64,000 nucleotides of DNA from Kangiella marina. Its GTDB lineage: Bacteria; Pseudomonadota; Gammaproteobacteria; Enterobacterales; Kangiellaceae. Position numbers and translations under genes: made by a program. Numbering within the stretch: position 1 is the stretch's first letter; each line of letters starts with the position of its first letter. The notes beneath the pieces are model-generated. The model did no database searches. It saw only the letters and a program-made list of their open reading frames with translations, and was not told the origin of the DNA. Of the stretch, positions 36,662 through 47,374 are shown piece by piece. Where the stretch lies: positions 1,054,001-1,118,000 of the forward strand of contig NZ_BAABFV010000001.1 in the NCBI RefSeq assembly GCF_039541235.1, in the 5' to 3' direction.

Positions 36662-38832
36662 TAGTCTTCTTCACTCTCGTTCTCAGACTCTTCTTCACCC
36701 TTTTGGTCAAGAAGCTTCTCTTTATCTAAGTACTGCTCAAAGCTCGGTGGCAATACCAGCGCTTCGTCATACGTTGGTAGCACAGGAGCATCAGCACTTG
36801 GCATTAAGCTAATACCTTTATTCGCTTGCTCGATTTGCTCCGCGCGCATGTAGCTGTATTTAGCATTACTGATGTCACGCAAGTCTTTGTCATCTTTAAG
36901 GACACGAGGATGAATAAAGACCATCAAGTTACGCTTAATTTTTTGTGTTCGTTCTGACTTAAAAGCATGCCCAATAATCGGAATATCGCCTAAAATTGGA
37001 ACTTTCTGAGAACTTTGCTGAATGTCGTCATCAATCAAGCCACCCAGTACCACCAAGCCGCCATCAGGCACCAGCACAGAAGTTTTCACTTCACGTTTAT
37101 TGGTGACCACATCAACCGCTGTCGAGCCCGCTATTGATGAGACTTCTTGTTCAATATCAAGACGAACATAATTGCCTTCGTTAATCTGCGGAGTCAGTTT
37201 TAGCATCACACCAACATCTTTACGATCAACGTTCTGGAATGGGTTAGAGTTGTTATCGCCCAAAGTTGATCCAGTGATAATTGGAATTTCTTGGCCCGCT
37301 TTAAAAATGGCTTCAACATTATCCAAAGTCGTTACACTTGGTCGAGCCAACGTATTGGAGTCAGTCACGCCTTCCAGAGCCTTGATGAACGCCGCCCAAC
37401 TTAAGCCAGTCTGACTCATGCGTGCAATGCCCAAACCAGCGCCTTGCAAACCACCCAGTACCTCGGCTAATTGTGCACCGTTATCACCACCTGAATTAAT
37501 TGTCTCAGTACCGGTGATACGTCCGTCTTCGTCTCGCGTGAAGACCTCTTCATCTTGACCGCGAGCAGCAATCGCGCCACCAGCAACTTGACCGATTGTC
37601 GTCCCTGTGTTGTTAAAGTTAATGATACCTGCTGGCTGAGTTCCCGAACCGCTTGGTGAGAATAACCATTGAATACCCAACTCTTTCGCCTTGGTATCCG
37701 AAATTTCAACAATAATCGCTTCAACATGCACTTGCTTACGGCGAATATCCAAACTTCTGATCACAGAGTCAAACTCACGCATCATATCTGGTGGAGCGGT
37801 TAAGACTAATGCGTTGGTTTCTTCATGAAACTGTACCGAATACAATGCTTTTTTCGCTGCGGTACCACCAGAAGTAGCCGCCCCAGCGCGGCCTGAATTA
37901 GCGGCCTCTTCTTTTTTCTTGATCTCACCGATACCTTGTAAAACTTCCGATACCTGCTCAGCCTTAGCGTACTTTAGAAACACCGTTTTGGTGTTGCCGG
38001 TACTGTCTAGCTGACGATCTAAGCTGTGAATCAGGGCACGCAAGCGAATTCGCTGACGATTACCAGCGCTCAACAAAATACTATTGGTTCTTTCGTCAGC
38101 CACATAGCGCGGTTGTTGAACTTGGTTGACTCGCTCCTGCTGACCACCACGGTTTAACGTTTCTAAAATACGAACAATCTCACTCGCTGAAGCGTGCTTT
38201 AGAGGAATAACTTCAATTTCTTCGTCGTTGGCTTTGTCGGTACGCTCGATAATTTTGGTAATACGCTCAACGTTAGAAGCCGAGTCGTGCAAGATTAGGG
38301 TATTGGTTCCTTGGACCGCGAACAGATGGCCTGACTGCGGTGATACCAAAGGACGCAACACGTTCATGATTTGCTGCGCATCCACATTTTGTACTGGGAT
38401 GACCTGGGTAATGGCTTGATCGCCATATCGCTTAGGATTTTTCACGTTGACCGGCGAAGCTTCATAACGTGCTTTTTGATCTTGTACGATTTTAATCACA
38501 CCGTTGTTTTCAATCGCCTGAAAGCCGTGAACCTGAATTGCCGAAACAAAAATGTTATAGATTTCATCTTTGTTAAAATCATTGTTCGAAATAATCGTGA
38601 CTTTAAGTCCCTTTACGCGAGGATCGACGATCATTGTCTTGCCCGTGATGCGAGCGACCGTTTCAACCACTTCGCGGATATCCGCATCACGCACATTCAA
38701 GCGCTCCGCTTTAACCATGGCCGATGAAAATAAAAGAGACAAGGCGAACAAGCCCATGATGGCCCCTTGTTTCCATTGAGCACGTTTTCTTGGATAGTTA
38801 TCCTGACTATTTAATTTCTCTAACATTGCCAT
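36661..38832 (-). CDS. gspD: Type II secretion outer-membrane secretin GspD
   Basis: The 723-residue secretin has a signal peptide ([18 protein letters not shown]), an N0 domain ([20 protein letters not shown]), three KH-like N1-N3 domains and the C-terminal secretin barrel ([16 protein letters not shown] and [15 protein letters not shown]). An S-domain-like region follows, ending in an acidic tail ([11 protein letters not shown]). It forms the 15-mer gated channel through which folded exoproteins leave. The start lies 26 bases inside gspC. No GspS pilotin gene is visible in the window. Confidence 0.98.
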   Translation of the reverse strand: MAMLEKLNSQDNYPRKRAQWKQGAIMGLFALSLLFSSAMVKAERLNVRDADIREVVETVARITGKTMIVDPRVKGLKVTIISNNDFNKDEIYNIFVSAIQVHGFQAIENNGVIKIVQDQKARYEASPVNVKNPKRYGDQAITQVIPVQNVDAQQIMNVLRPLVSPQSGHLFAVQGTNTLILHDSASNVERITKIIERTDKANDEEIEVIPLKHASASEIVRILETLNRGGQQERVNQVQQPRYVADERTNSILLSAGNRQRIRLRALIHSLDRQLDSTGNTKTVFLKYAKAEQVSEVLQGIGEIKKKEEAANSGRAGAATSGGTAAKKALYSVQFHEETNALVLTAPPDMMREFDSVIRSLDIRRKQVHVEAIIVEISDTKAKELGIQWLFSPSGSGTQPAGIINFNNTGTTIGQVAGGAIAARGQDEEVFTRDEDGRITGTETINSGGDNGAQLAEVLGGLQGAGLGIARMSQTGLSWAAFIKALEGVTDSNTLARPSVTTLDNVEAIFKAGQEIPIITGSTLGDNNSNPFQNVDRKDVGVMLKLTPQINEGNYVRLDIEQEVSSIAGSTAVDVVTNKREVKTSVLVPDGGLVVLGGLIDDDIQQSSQKVPILGDIPIIGHAFKSERTQKIKRNLMVFIHPRVLKDDKDLRDISNAKYSYMRAEQIEQANKGISLMPSADAPVLPTYDEALVLPPSFEQYLDKEKLLDQKGEEESENESEED

Positions 38833-39784
38833 CTCTCTTCTCTAAGTTCGGCTCTATATTTGGTCTTGAGCGCTGGTTGCTCGTATCTGAAATCCCAAGG
38901 ATCAGAGTGACAGGTTGACCATTTCGTTCAATGGTCACTTCAACTGAGTCGGAATTACTCAACTCGTTCATCACACCCATCATACCCTCGTTGCTTAATT
39001 GTTGCCCATTGACAGAGGTAATCACGTCGTTACGACGTAAGCCAAGGCGAGTGAACATTCTTGGGTCTTTACCTGGAGACACCTTGAAGCCACTCACCTG
39101 ACCACTGGCGTCCACCACGGGCTGCACATTAGCAATATCTTTTAACGCTTGGGGATTGGTATAAATTTGTTCTTTCATCTCAGCCAATTCGCGGCTCAGA
39201 CGCGCATCTCGACGCTTATCAATGGTTCGTTCTGGAGACTCTTTAAGATTAGACTCAGGTTTACTGGCGGAAGACATGACCTGCTGGTTTAACTGCTCAA
39301 CCAAGGTCAAGGTCTCATACTTTCCACCATTTTTGATGATGACCTGTAGGGTTTCAACTTTGTGCAGCGTTACCTGACCTCTTACTTTGAGCTTATCTCC
39401 AATGAAATACACCGACTCCTGGCTTCCATTAGACTCAATAATCGCGCTACTTAACTCTTTTTCGGAAGAAACGTAAGTCCCTAATAACTTCAAGTTAAGC
39501 TTGGTTTCTTCTGCTTCGACTTGCTCCTCGACTGGAGCATTAGCCTCACCAAACAAATGCAGGCTAGCGATACTTTCGATATTAATAGAAGGTTGCTTAG
39601 TAGGAACCACGGCGTTTTTTACAGGCGCAAGCTCAGGCGGAGGTTGAAAAAACTCAACCCATAACCATACAAGTTTAGCCAAGATATAGAGGCTAATGAC
39701 AGCCAAAATACCGGCTACAATTCGTGCGACTAACCTACCCCGCTGTTGCACGAACTGATTAAAATTGTTCATCATTGAATTCAT
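38807..39784 (-). CDS. gspC: Type II secretion protein GspC
   Basis: The 325-residue bitopic inner-membrane protein has a membrane helix (residues ~20-42, VARIVAGILAVISLYILAKLVWLW), a homology region (residues ~70-165; LKLLGTYVSSEKELSSAIIES) that contacts the secretin N0 domain, and a C-terminal PDZ domain (residues ~220-305, GLRRNDVITSVNGQ) involved in substrate choice. It is the first gene of a 12-gene gsp set in standard order C-D-E-F-G-H-I-J-K-L-M-N. The prepilin peptidase (gspO/pilD) must lie elsewhere. Confidence 0.96.
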   Translation of the reverse strand: MNSMMNNFNQFVQQRGRLVARIVAGILAVISLYILAKLVWLWVEFFQPPPELAPVKNAVVPTKQPSINIESIASLHLFGEANAPVEEQVEAEETKLNLKLLGTYVSSEKELSSAIIESNGSQESVYFIGDKLKVRGQVTLHKVETLQVIIKNGGKYETLTLVEQLNQQVMSSASKPESNLKESPERTIDKRRDARLSRELAEMKEQIYTNPQALKDIANVQPVVDASGQVSGFKVSPGKDPRMFTRLGLRRNDVITSVNGQQLSNEGMMGVMNELSNSDSVEVTIERNGQPVTLILGISDTSNQRSRPNIEPNLEKRDGNVREIK

Positions 39785-39838
39785 TTATGTTATTTCTACG
39801 GATTTCCGTATATCCCAGAATTAATCCCCAAACTAATT

Positions 39839-39868
39839 TGGCCATCTTGCTTCGAGATAGCTTATAAT
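39839..39868 (+). promoter_or_regulatory. Possible hslR promoter
   Basis: TGGCCA (39839-39844), an 18-base spacer and a perfect TATAAT (39863-39868) lie about 65 bases before the hslR ATG. The -10 sits within the small dyad GCTTATAATAAGC. Confidence 0.45.
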
Positions 39869-39934
39869 AAGCATATTCCCACTCAAACCGTGGAAAAGCA
39901 AGACAAGATACTGTAAAGATAAGTAAGGTTCAAG

Positions 39935-40315
39935 ATGATAGTTGACAATTCTGTGAGGCTCGATAAGTGGTTATGGGCAGCCCGCTTTTTCAAAACCCGT
40001 TCCATCGCTAAAGAAGCCATCGAAGGTGGCAAAGTGCACTGTGATGGCGTGAAGGGTAAAGCTAGCCGCGCGATCACCGTCGGAATGAGTCTTAAAATCC
40101 GCCAAGGCTTTCAAGAAAAAACGGTCATTGTGACCGAACTTTCTGAGCACCGCGGCCCAGCTAAAGTTGCCCAAACGCTTTACGAAGAAACCGCTGACAG
40201 TATCAAAGCACGCGAAACCTTAGCGGTGCAGCGCCAGTCCATGCCGAAAACGGAAGGCAAACCCGACAAACGCCAACGCCGCAAAATTCATCGCTTTAAG
40301 CGTGATCAGTCTTAG
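39935..40315 (+). CDS. hslR: Ribosome-associated heat shock protein Hsp15
   Basis: The 126-residue protein has an S4 RNA-binding domain at residues ~6-70 (VRLDKWLWAARFFKTRSIAKEAIEGGKVHCDG, in part) and a basic C-terminal tail. Hsp15 binds 50S subunits carrying a nascent chain after abortive translation, helping their recycling after heat stress. It is followed by hslO after 44 bases; the hslR-hslO pair is conserved. Confidence 0.95.
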   Translation: MIVDNSVRLDKWLWAARFFKTRSIAKEAIEGGKVHCDGVKGKASRAITVGMSLKIRQGFQEKTVIVTELSEHRGPAKVAQTLYEETADSIKARETLAVQRQSMPKTEGKPDKRQRRKIHRFKRDQS

Positions 40316-40359
40316 CCATTTAACCAGCAGCTCACCACCTTAGAATATTTGGAATCATC

Positions 40360-41244
40360 ATGTCAGATACCATTCAGAGATTTACTTTCGCCAACTTACC
40401 CATTCGTGGGGAAATTATCAGTCTTGATCACAGTTTCAAGACCATCGCCAACCAACATCAGTATGCCTCAGCCCAGCGTCAATTATTGGGTCAGTCTTTA
40501 GCGGCCACAGCGCTGATGGCTGACATTATCAAGATTGAAGGCAAAGTCGCTTTACAGCTGCAAAGCACCAGTGCGGTCAAACTGTTACTCACCGAATGCA
40601 CTCACCAAGGTTATATCCGTGGTTTGGCTCGACTTGATGACACCAAAACTAGCGACGTACTTAACTTTCAAGAGTGGACTCAGGGTGGCCAAATGGCAAT
40701 TACTATTGAGCCAAATCAAGGAAAGCGTTATCAGGGCGTGGTCCCTCTAGAAAATGCCGAACTGGCTAGCTGCCTCGAAGATTACTTCATTCGCTCAGAG
40801 CAACTACCGACCTATATTCAGCTATTTGCTAGCGACGACAAGGTGTTTGGGTTATTTCTACAGGCTTTACCGGGGAACTCTCAAGACACCACTACGGCGG
40901 AAGAGAAAGCTGAAGCTTTTGATCACGTTAAGACGCTGGCACAAACTTTAACCGCTGAAGAAGCGCTAGAACTAAACCACCAGGATCTGCTGTACCGACT
41001 GTTCCACCAAGATGATGTTACCACTTACCCAGAAAAACCGATCGAATTTCAGTGTGGTTGCTCAAGAGAGCGTAACGAAAAGGCTCTCGCAACCATTAAT
41101 CCCGAGGAACTGGTAGAGATGGTTCAAGACAGCGGTGGACAGATTGAGTTGGTCTGTGATTTCTGTAGCAATAAAGAAGTATTCACGGAGCAGGACATCA
41201 TGACCTTTCTAAGCAATGTCAGTCCTAGCGATAGTATTAACTAG
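40360..41244 (+). CDS. hslO: Redox-regulated chaperone Hsp33
   Basis: The 294-residue holdase has the characteristic C-terminal zinc centre: CGC in FQCGCSRER and CDFC in ELVCDFCSNKE (a C-x-C ... C-x-x-C pattern). Oxidation releases zinc and activates the chaperone. The N-terminal domain (FANLPIRGEIISLDHSF; LLGQSLAATALMADIIKIEG) is typical. It lies downstream of hslR and converges on envZ with one base between stops. Confidence 0.97.
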   Translation: MSDTIQRFTFANLPIRGEIISLDHSFKTIANQHQYASAQRQLLGQSLAATALMADIIKIEGKVALQLQSTSAVKLLLTECTHQGYIRGLARLDDTKTSDVLNFQEWTQGGQMAITIEPNQGKRYQGVVPLENAELASCLEDYFIRSEQLPTYIQLFASDDKVFGLFLQALPGNSQDTTTAEEKAEAFDHVKTLAQTLTAEEALELNHQDLLYRLFHQDDVTTYPEKPIEFQCGCSRERNEKALATINPEELVEMVQDSGGQIELVCDFCSNKEVFTEQDIMTFLSNVSPSDSIN

Positions 41245-41245
41245 C

Positions 41246-42553
41246 CTAGCTTCTAATAGGAAATTCGAGGCGGGCTTCAAGTCCGCCTTCTGCTCGATTC
41301 AATAAAGTCACATGGCCACGGTGTAACTTTGCGATCCTTTGAACGATGGCCAAACCAAGACCAGAACCACCGCCACTACGAGCGCTATTTCCCCTAGAGA
41401 AAGGTTGGAATAAACGCTCCATTTCTTTCTCATCAATGCCAGGCCCTTGGTCAAACACAGACACTCTAACCTTGTTATTGACTACCTGCGTTTTCACTTC
41501 GAGCGGCGCACCAGCATACTTTAAGCCATTCATAATCAGGTTGGTGATCAGTCGCTTCATCGCCATAGGCTTAAATGCCAATGGAGGCACGTCGCCAAGT
41601 TCATAGCTAATGTCTTGTGTCTGAATCCGTACCGATTTAACGCAGTCTTCAACCAGCGTATTTAAGTCGCCGATTTGGTCACGCTCATCTCGGCCATCCC
41701 TGACAAACGAAATAAACTGATCGATGATCTGATCCATATCTTCCGTATCACGAATAATCCCTTCCCGAACTTCGGCTTCATCATCGCCCATAAACTCGGT
41801 CGATAATCGAATTCGCGTTAGCGGCGTGCGTAAATCGTGCGATACACCAGCGAGCAACAAGGTTCGATCTTCTTCAAGCTGCTGCACATTTCGAGCCATT
41901 TGGTTAAAGGCACGCGTCACCGTCACCATTTCCTCAAGCCCTTCTTCTTTAAGCTGTCCGGGGTTATCACCGCGACCGATTTCGCGCGCTGCAAACTCTA
42001 ATCGCCTCAGCGGACGACTGATCTGCTTGGTGAAAATCCAACCACCGAGCAAACTCAGCAATAATATCGCGGTAAAATACACAATCGGAGGATGGATATA
42101 GAAGCCTTCAAAGGGCTCCATCGCAATTCGAAACCAAACATTGTTATGTTTCGGCGACTTAATCCAATAATAGATTTGATCAGATTCTTCAACACGCATC
42201 TCGGTGCTGTCTTCAGGAACCCCAAGACTCTCAGCTAACTGTGACGTTAGCACCGTGTACAGTTGGGCTTCACGCAGCTGCTTCGGATCACCCAGGCGGG
42301 TCGAGACCATTTGTATCCGTTGGTCGTCCATGATCTCAAGGCGAACCTCATTCGAGATTTTTCCTTCGATCTCTAAGTCCTGCATCGCCATCGCGGTTTT
42401 CACATCCGACGCCAACAACTGCACCAGCTGTTTCATCGAAGGTTGAGCCACGTACCAAGAAATCGACAAATAAGATACCCACTGGTTGATCAGCAATAAA
42501 ACGCCAACCAGTAAGGCAATTCGTCCAAAGGCACTTTTCGGTAAGATTCGCAT
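41246..42553 (-). CDS. envZ: Osmosensor histidine kinase EnvZ
   Basis: The 435-residue inner-membrane kinase has two membrane helices (residues ~12-32 and ~158-178) around a periplasmic domain, a HAMP linker (RRLEFAAREIGRGDNP), the HisKA motif SHDLRTPLTRIRLSTEFM and an HATPase_c domain (N box LITNLIMNGLKYA, G1 DQGPGID, G2 GSGLGLAIVQRI). It phosphorylates OmpR in response to osmolarity or other envelope signals. It lies 30 bases after ompR. Confidence 0.95.
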   Translation of the reverse strand: MRILPKSAFGRIALLVGVLLLINQWVSYLSISWYVAQPSMKQLVQLLASDVKTAMAMQDLEIEGKISNEVRLEIMDDQRIQMVSTRLGDPKQLREAQLYTVLTSQLAESLGVPEDSTEMRVEESDQIYYWIKSPKHNNVWFRIAMEPFEGFYIHPPIVYFTAILLLSLLGGWIFTKQISRPLRRLEFAAREIGRGDNPGQLKEEGLEEMVTVTRAFNQMARNVQQLEEDRTLLLAGVSHDLRTPLTRIRLSTEFMGDDEAEVREGIIRDTEDMDQIIDQFISFVRDGRDERDQIGDLNTLVEDCVKSVRIQTQDISYELGDVPPLAFKPMAMKRLITNLIMNGLKYAGAPLEVKTQVVNNKVRVSVFDQGPGIDEKEMERLFQPFSRGNSARSGGGSGLGLAIVQRIAKLHRGHVTLLNRAEGGLEARLEFPIRS

Positions 42554-42583
42554 GAACTCAGAGAATTATCGACGCATCAGTAC

Positions 42584-43306
42584 TTATGCTTCGCCACCGT
42601 CTGGCACGAAGACATAGCCCACACCCCAGACCGTTTGGATATAACGAGGATGCGCGGGATCAGCTTCAATCAATCGACGTAAGCGTGATACTTGAACGTC
42701 AATACTGCGCTCAAGCGCTGAATAATCACGGCCTCTTGCAAGGTTCATCAACTTGTCTCGCGACAGTGGCTGACGCGCATGCTCGACCAAAGATTTAAGT
42801 ACCGCAAACTCACCGCTGGTCAGGGATATCTGCTTACCATCGTCCGTCATTTCGCGAGTGGCTAGATTTAAAGTGAAGCGACCGAAACTAATCACTGACT
42901 CAGAGTTACTCGGTGCACCCGGAATGTGTTTAGCCTGACGACGCAGTACTGCTCGAATACGAGCCAGCAATTCTCTTGGATTAAAAGGCTTGGCCAAATA
43001 ATCATCCGCGCCCACTTCAAGACCAACGATTCGATCCACTTCATCGCCTTTCGCCGTTAGCATAATAATCGGTATGGGGTTGTTGTCAGAACGAAGGCGG
43101 CGACAAATCGACAGCCCGTCTTCGCCTGGTAACATTAAATCCAATACCATCAGATGGTAGTTCTCACGCTCAAGAAAGCGATCCATCTGCTCAGCATTCT
43201 CTACCGTACGCACGATAAAGTCCTGTTCCTTTAAGTAACGCTCAAGCAAACTTCTTAAACGCACATCATCATCAACCACTAATACTTTTGGTGTTTCTTC
43301 AGTCAT
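42584..43306 (-). CDS. ompR: Response regulator OmpR
   Basis: From the ATG at 43306 the protein has 240 residues. The receiver domain (VLVVDDDVRLRSLLERYL; phospho-acceptor Asp in LMVLDLMLPGEDG; Lys in YLAKPFNPREL) is followed by a winged-helix DNA-binding domain (RDYSALERSIDVQVSRLRRLIE; YIQTVWGVGYVFVPDG). These are the hallmark sequences of OmpR. A longer start at 43327 is possible. The envZ gene follows in the same operon. Confidence 0.97.
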   Translation of the reverse strand: MTEETPKVLVVDDDVRLRSLLERYLKEQDFIVRTVENAEQMDRFLERENYHLMVLDLMLPGEDGLSICRRLRSDNNPIPIIMLTAKGDEVDRIVGLEVGADDYLAKPFNPRELLARIRAVLRRQAKHIPGAPSNSESVISFGRFTLNLATREMTDDGKQISLTSGEFAVLKSLVEHARQPLSRDKLMNLARGRDYSALERSIDVQVSRLRRLIEADPAHPRYIQTVWGVGYVFVPDGGEA

Positions 43307-43476
43307 GGTCTTTCCTGCCCTTCCCAACCAATATCATTATGCTTCGTTAATTATTCTCAACCGACTAAATTTGACAATTTGCTGAAACACTCACGGAATG
43401 TCGAATTTAGGCTTTTTTCGTATTTCTACAAGCACTATACTATGCCGTCATATTTTTCCCAATACGCGAAAACAAG

Positions 43477-45804
43477 ATGTTACAAATTAACCAGCAAATT
43501 GCTCAAGAGCTCAATGTCCGCCCGCAACAGGTGGAAGCAGCGGTAAAACTCCTTGATGAAGGTTCAACGGTGCCTTTTATCGCACGTTACCGTAAAGAGG
43601 TCACAGGTGCACTGGATGACACCCAATTGCGTGACTTAGAGCAACGCCTCGGTTACTTGCGCGAGCTTGAAGAACGCCGTAGCGCCATTCTCAAGAGCAT
43701 CGAAGAGCAAGAGAAACTTACGTCTGAGCTTGAAAAAGCGATCAAAGCCGCTGACACCAAAAGCGAACTCGAAGACTTATACCTTCCGTATAAGCCGAAG
43801 CGTCGCACCAAAGCTCAAATCGCGCGTGAAGCAGGTTTGGAGCCGTTGGCTCACGATTTGTGGCAAAACCCAACCTTGGATCCAGAAAAAGAGGCCGAAA
43901 AATACCTCAAGGAATCTGATGAAAAAGACCAGACGGTGGCTACCACCAAAGACGCGCTTGATGGTGCTCGTCAGATTTTAATGGAAGACTTTGCTGAGAA
44001 CGCCGATTTGCTTAAGCAGCTTCGCGATTATTTATGGGAAAACGCTTATATCCAAGCCAAGGTCATTGAGGGCAAGGAAAAAGAAGGTATTAAGTTTTCA
44101 GACTACTTCGACCACAACGAAGCATTCAATGCCATTCCGTCACACCGTATTTTGGCACTGCTGCGTGGACGCAACGAAAACATCCTGTCTTTACAGATGA
44201 TGTCTAATCAAGCGTTAATCAAAGATGAAGACTCTGCCGATCCTTGCGTTGGTATGATTGCTCAGCATTTTAACATTCACGATCAAGGTCGCCCCGCGGA
44301 TAAATGGTTACAGCAGGTTGTGTTGTGGACTTGGAAAATCAAACTCCACCTCTACATGGAAACTGAGTTATTAACCAAAGTTCGTGAACAGGGTGAAGCG
44401 GAAGCCATTCGAATTTTCGCCAAAAACCTTAACGACTTATTGATGGCGGCTCCGGCTGGGGCAAAAACCACCATGGGGTTAGACCCCGGTTTACGTACGG
44501 GGGTTAAGGCAGTTATCGTCGATGATACTGGCAAACTGTTGGCCCATAGCACGATTTTCCCCCACGCACCGCAAAAGCAATGGGATCAATCGTTGCGCAA
44601 ACTCGAAACCATGTGTGAGATGCACAAAGTTGAACTGATCAGTATTGGTAACGGCACCGCATCGCGTGAAACCGATAAGCTGGTCGCTGAACTGATGAAG
44701 AATGCGCCACAACTCAAGATGCAAAAAATCATGGTCAGCGAAGCCGGTGCATCGGTTTATTCAGCATCCGAACTCGCGGCTAAAGAATTCCCAGAACTCG
44801 ACGTCAGTTATCGTGGCGCGGTATCCATTGCCCGTCGTTTACAAGATCCGCTGGCAGAGCTGGTTAAAATCGAGCCGAAATCGATTGGTGTCGGTCAATA
44901 CCAGCATGACGTCAGCCAGAGCCAGTTGGCGAAAAGCCTTGATGGTGTGGTCGAAGATTGTGTAAACGCGGTTGGCGTTGATTTAAACATGGCGTCTGTG
45001 CCGCTATTAACCCGCGTTTCTGGCTTAAGCAAAACACTGGCGCAGAATATATACAACTGGCGTAATGAAAACGGTCGCTTTAACTCTCGCCAACAACTGC
45101 TAGAAGTTGAGCGTATGGGGCCGAAGACTTTTGAACAAGCCGCCGGATTCTTGCGTATTAATGACGGTGAAAACGCACTTGATTGCTCAGGCGTCCACCC
45201 AGAGACTTATGCTATCGTCGAAAAAATCATTAACGATCTACAACTACAAGACGTGCACCAGTTAATCGGCAATGACAAACACCTAAAGCAGGTTAAAGCC
45301 GAAAACTATACTGACGATAAGTTTGGTGAACACACTATCAATGACATCATCAAAGAGCTCGACAAGCCAGGGCGTGATCCGCGTCCGGAATTCCGCATGG
45401 TGCAATACAAAGAAGGCGTCGAGACCTTAAAAGACTTAAAGCAGAACATGGAGCTAGAAGGTGTTGTGACCAATGTGACCGCTTTCGGTGCTTTTGTTGA
45501 TATTGGCGTTCACCAAGATGGTTTGGTTCACTTATCGGTGATGGCTAACAAGTTTATTAAAGATCCCAGCGAAGTGGTTAAAGCCGGTGATATCGTTCGT
45601 GTGTGGGTCACTGATGTTGATTTACAAAGAAAACGCATTAGCTTATCAATGACCGGACCAAGCGACGGCAGCGATGCCAAGCCGAGCAATAAGCCGCAGC
45701 GAAAGCAGAGTCATCAGGCTCACAAATCTGGCGCTAAGAAGTCACAGAAGCAACCTCAGGGTGCTTTTGCTGATGCCTTGTCTGCCGCGTTAAAGAAACA
45801 ATAA
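43477..45804 (+). CDS. tex: Tex-family RNA-binding transcription accessory protein
   Basis: The 775-residue protein is full length for Tex/YhgF. It has an N-terminal helical region with [17 protein letters not shown], an YqgF/RuvX-like RNase H fold domain ([20 protein letters not shown]), a helix-hairpin-helix region ([20 protein letters not shown]), and a C-terminal S1 domain (residues ~655-725, [26 protein letters not shown], in part). It ends in a basic, Lys/Gln/Ser-rich tail. Tex proteins bind nucleic acids and affect transcription and toxin expression. It appears to stand alone, with an intergenic region on both sides. Confidence 0.97.
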   Translation: MLQINQQIAQELNVRPQQVEAAVKLLDEGSTVPFIARYRKEVTGALDDTQLRDLEQRLGYLRELEERRSAILKSIEEQEKLTSELEKAIKAADTKSELEDLYLPYKPKRRTKAQIAREAGLEPLAHDLWQNPTLDPEKEAEKYLKESDEKDQTVATTKDALDGARQILMEDFAENADLLKQLRDYLWENAYIQAKVIEGKEKEGIKFSDYFDHNEAFNAIPSHRILALLRGRNENILSLQMMSNQALIKDEDSADPCVGMIAQHFNIHDQGRPADKWLQQVVLWTWKIKLHLYMETELLTKVREQGEAEAIRIFAKNLNDLLMAAPAGAKTTMGLDPGLRTGVKAVIVDDTGKLLAHSTIFPHAPQKQWDQSLRKLETMCEMHKVELISIGNGTASRETDKLVAELMKNAPQLKMQKIMVSEAGASVYSASELAAKEFPELDVSYRGAVSIARRLQDPLAELVKIEPKSIGVGQYQHDVSQSQLAKSLDGVVEDCVNAVGVDLNMASVPLLTRVSGLSKTLAQNIYNWRNENGRFNSRQQLLEVERMGPKTFEQAAGFLRINDGENALDCSGVHPETYAIVEKIINDLQLQDVHQLIGNDKHLKQVKAENYTDDKFGEHTINDIIKELDKPGRDPRPEFRMVQYKEGVETLKDLKQNMELEGVVTNVTAFGAFVDIGVHQDGLVHLSVMANKFIKDPSEVVKAGDIVRVWVTDVDLQRKRISLSMTGPSDGSDAKPSNKPQRKQSHQAHKSGAKKSQKQPQGAFADALSAALKKQ

Positions 45805-45938
45805 ATCATGCGCATAACGCTATAGGCCTTGTGTGACAACTGCTCCAACATGCGCACAACTACTTGAACTTTATGCAAAGTCCATGTAGTGTGCGCTAAA
45901 TTGCTTGCTCAGATCGAGCCCTGTACAGAGTAAATTTC

Positions 45939-46451
45939 ATGAATTTAAATAATAGAGGCTGGAACTTCTTAGGTGCATTTATTTGTTACCAGCTCATCGT
46001 TACCGCCCTGTATTTTCAATATGTTGATGGTCTTGAGCCTTGTCCTCTGTGTATTTTCCAACGCGTCATGGTGATAGCGCTAGGCGGCGTGTTATTAATT
46101 AACGCATTGCACAATCCTAAAATTCACTCCTGGGCTAACCGTATTTACCAAATACTCGCCTTACTGCCAGCTATTGGTGGTATCATCATCTCAGGACGTC
46201 ATGTTTACCTTCAGCACTTACCCGAAGATGAAGTACCGGCATGTGGCGCGCCTCTAGAAACCCTGATGGACTACTTCTCTTTCTTAGAAGTCATACAGCA
46301 GGTGTTAGCTGGCGACGGTGAATGTGCCAAAATCAGCTGGAGTTTTATAGGACTCTCTATGCCTGAATGGATGCTGGTTATTTTTATCATAGCGACTTTG
46401 GTGATTGGGTTTAGACTCTTTAAATCTTTTCAACAACCAAAACCGTTCTAA
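45939..46451 (+). CDS. dsbB: Disulfide bond formation protein B
   Basis: The 170-residue inner-membrane protein has four membrane helices. The first redox pair is C35-PL-C38 (EPCPLCIFQR) and the second pair is C102 (VPACGAP) and C129 (DGECAKIS). It reoxidises DsbA by passing electrons to quinone. The quinone-site Arg is present in CIFQR. The monooxygenase-like gene follows after 24 bases. Confidence 0.96.
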   Translation: MNLNNRGWNFLGAFICYQLIVTALYFQYVDGLEPCPLCIFQRVMVIALGGVLLINALHNPKIHSWANRIYQILALLPAIGGIIISGRHVYLQHLPEDEVPACGAPLETLMDYFSFLEVIQQVLAGDGECAKISWSFIGLSMPEWMLVIFIIATLVIGFRLFKSFQQPKPF

Positions 46452-46475
46452 TCCACTAAATTACTAGGTGTCCTA

Positions 46476-46775
46476 ATGATTCGTATTATTATTGAGCGCA
46501 ATATACTCGATGGTAAAATTGACGATTATCACGCGTTAATTCGTCAAGCTAAGAACAAAGCTAGTAACGTGCCAGGCTTCTTGTCCGGTGAAATATTCCA
46601 CGTTAAGGATGATCCACATCAAATCGTCGTGATGTCCTGTTGGGACTCCTTCGATACCTGGGAAGTTTGGGCAGACTCAGAGGAGCGCCAAGATCTACTG
46701 GATCAAATTCGCCCGCTACTGGAAACTGACGAAAAAGTTATGGTTTTAGAGTCTTCCCACTTGAAAAAAGATTAA
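46476..46775 (+). CDS. Antibiotic biosynthesis monooxygenase (ABM) domain protein
   Basis: The 99-residue protein is a single ABM/dimeric alpha-beta barrel domain (IRIIIERNILDGKIDDYHALI; PGFLSGEIFHVKDDPHQIVVMSCWDSFDTWEVWADSEER, in part). Members include heme-degrading, quinol and small-molecule oxygenases; the specific activity cannot be assigned. It follows dsbB and may be co-transcribed. A strong terminator follows it. Confidence 0.8.
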   Translation: MIRIIIERNILDGKIDDYHALIRQAKNKASNVPGFLSGEIFHVKDDPHQIVVMSCWDSFDTWEVWADSEERQDLLDQIRPLLETDEKVMVLESSHLKKD

Positions 46776-46803
46776 TTCATCATAAAATCAAAAAGTTAAA
46801 AAG

Positions 46804-46835
46804 GCTGCTTGGCGAGAAACCAAGCAGCTTTTTTT
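46804..46835 (+). terminator. Terminator after the dsbB-ABM genes
   Basis: GCTGCTTGG pairs with CCAAGCAGC around CGAGAAA, followed by seven T residues. Confidence 0.93.
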
Positions 46836-46874
46836 ATTATCATCAGATAAAAAAACAAACATGGAGAATGTTTT

Positions 46875-46914
46875 AGTTGACTTAGTGTTAACTATATTTA
46901 ACACTAAGTCAACT
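46875..46914. promoter_or_regulatory. 17-bp-arm perfect inverted repeat, probable operator
   Basis: AGTTGACTTAGTGTTAA (46875-46891) is repeated in perfect inverse at 46898-46914 around CTATAT. It contains a TTGACT that could be a -35 box. It has no T-run and directly precedes a membrane protein/XRE regulator pair, so an operator is likelier than a terminator. Confidence 0.55.
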
Positions 46915-46937
46915 TAACCAACCATTGGATAGGTTCT

Positions 46938-47372
46938 ATGTCATTGACTCAACTCTCCTTTAGAGAAAAAAGCGCGATTATTCACCTAATAACGTTGACC
47001 ATCTTACTGGCCTTTACCCTCAGCATTATCTGGCCTTTTTTTAGCGGTTACGAAGAGTCCATTCTTAACGTCAAGCCTTTATGGGTTGCGATCATACTGT
47101 TTATTCTGCTTGAAATTATAGGGCATAGCATCGTAGCTGCACGCAACTCTAAAGAAGCCAATGCCGAAGCTGATGAACGTGAAAAGCTCATCGTATTAAA
47201 GTCTCACTTTTATGCCAGCCATGTATTGGCGTTTATTCTTATCGGCTACACTGCGTTTAGCATGTTATTCCAGATCCCATTTCTTAGTATCTACTTTGTG
47301 TTTATTACTTTTGTCGTGGCTGAAATAATCAACCAAAGTTCACTACTGATACTGTCGCGCCGTGGAGTCTAA
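46938..47372 (+). CDS. Four-helix membrane protein, DUF2178-like
   Basis: The 144-residue protein has about four membrane helices (residues ~14-35, 47-66, 90-110 and 114-137). A short polar loop carries ADEREKLIVLKS, the DERE-type loop typical of small membrane proteins paired with Cro/XRE regulators. The function of these proteins is unknown. The next gene, an XRE regulator, starts 2 bases after the stop, and a large palindrome lies just upstream. Confidence 0.6.
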   Translation: MSLTQLSFREKSAIIHLITLTILLAFTLSIIWPFFSGYEESILNVKPLWVAIILFILLEIIGHSIVAARNSKEANAEADEREKLIVLKSHFYASHVLAFILIGYTAFSMLFQIPFLSIYFVFITFVVAEIINQSSLLILSRRGV

Positions 47373-47374
47373 CC

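Noticed and set aside
39794-39807. Small dyad TACGGA-TT-TCCGTA upstream of gspC
   Set aside because: Six-base arms are easily due to chance and no matching regulator is nearby.
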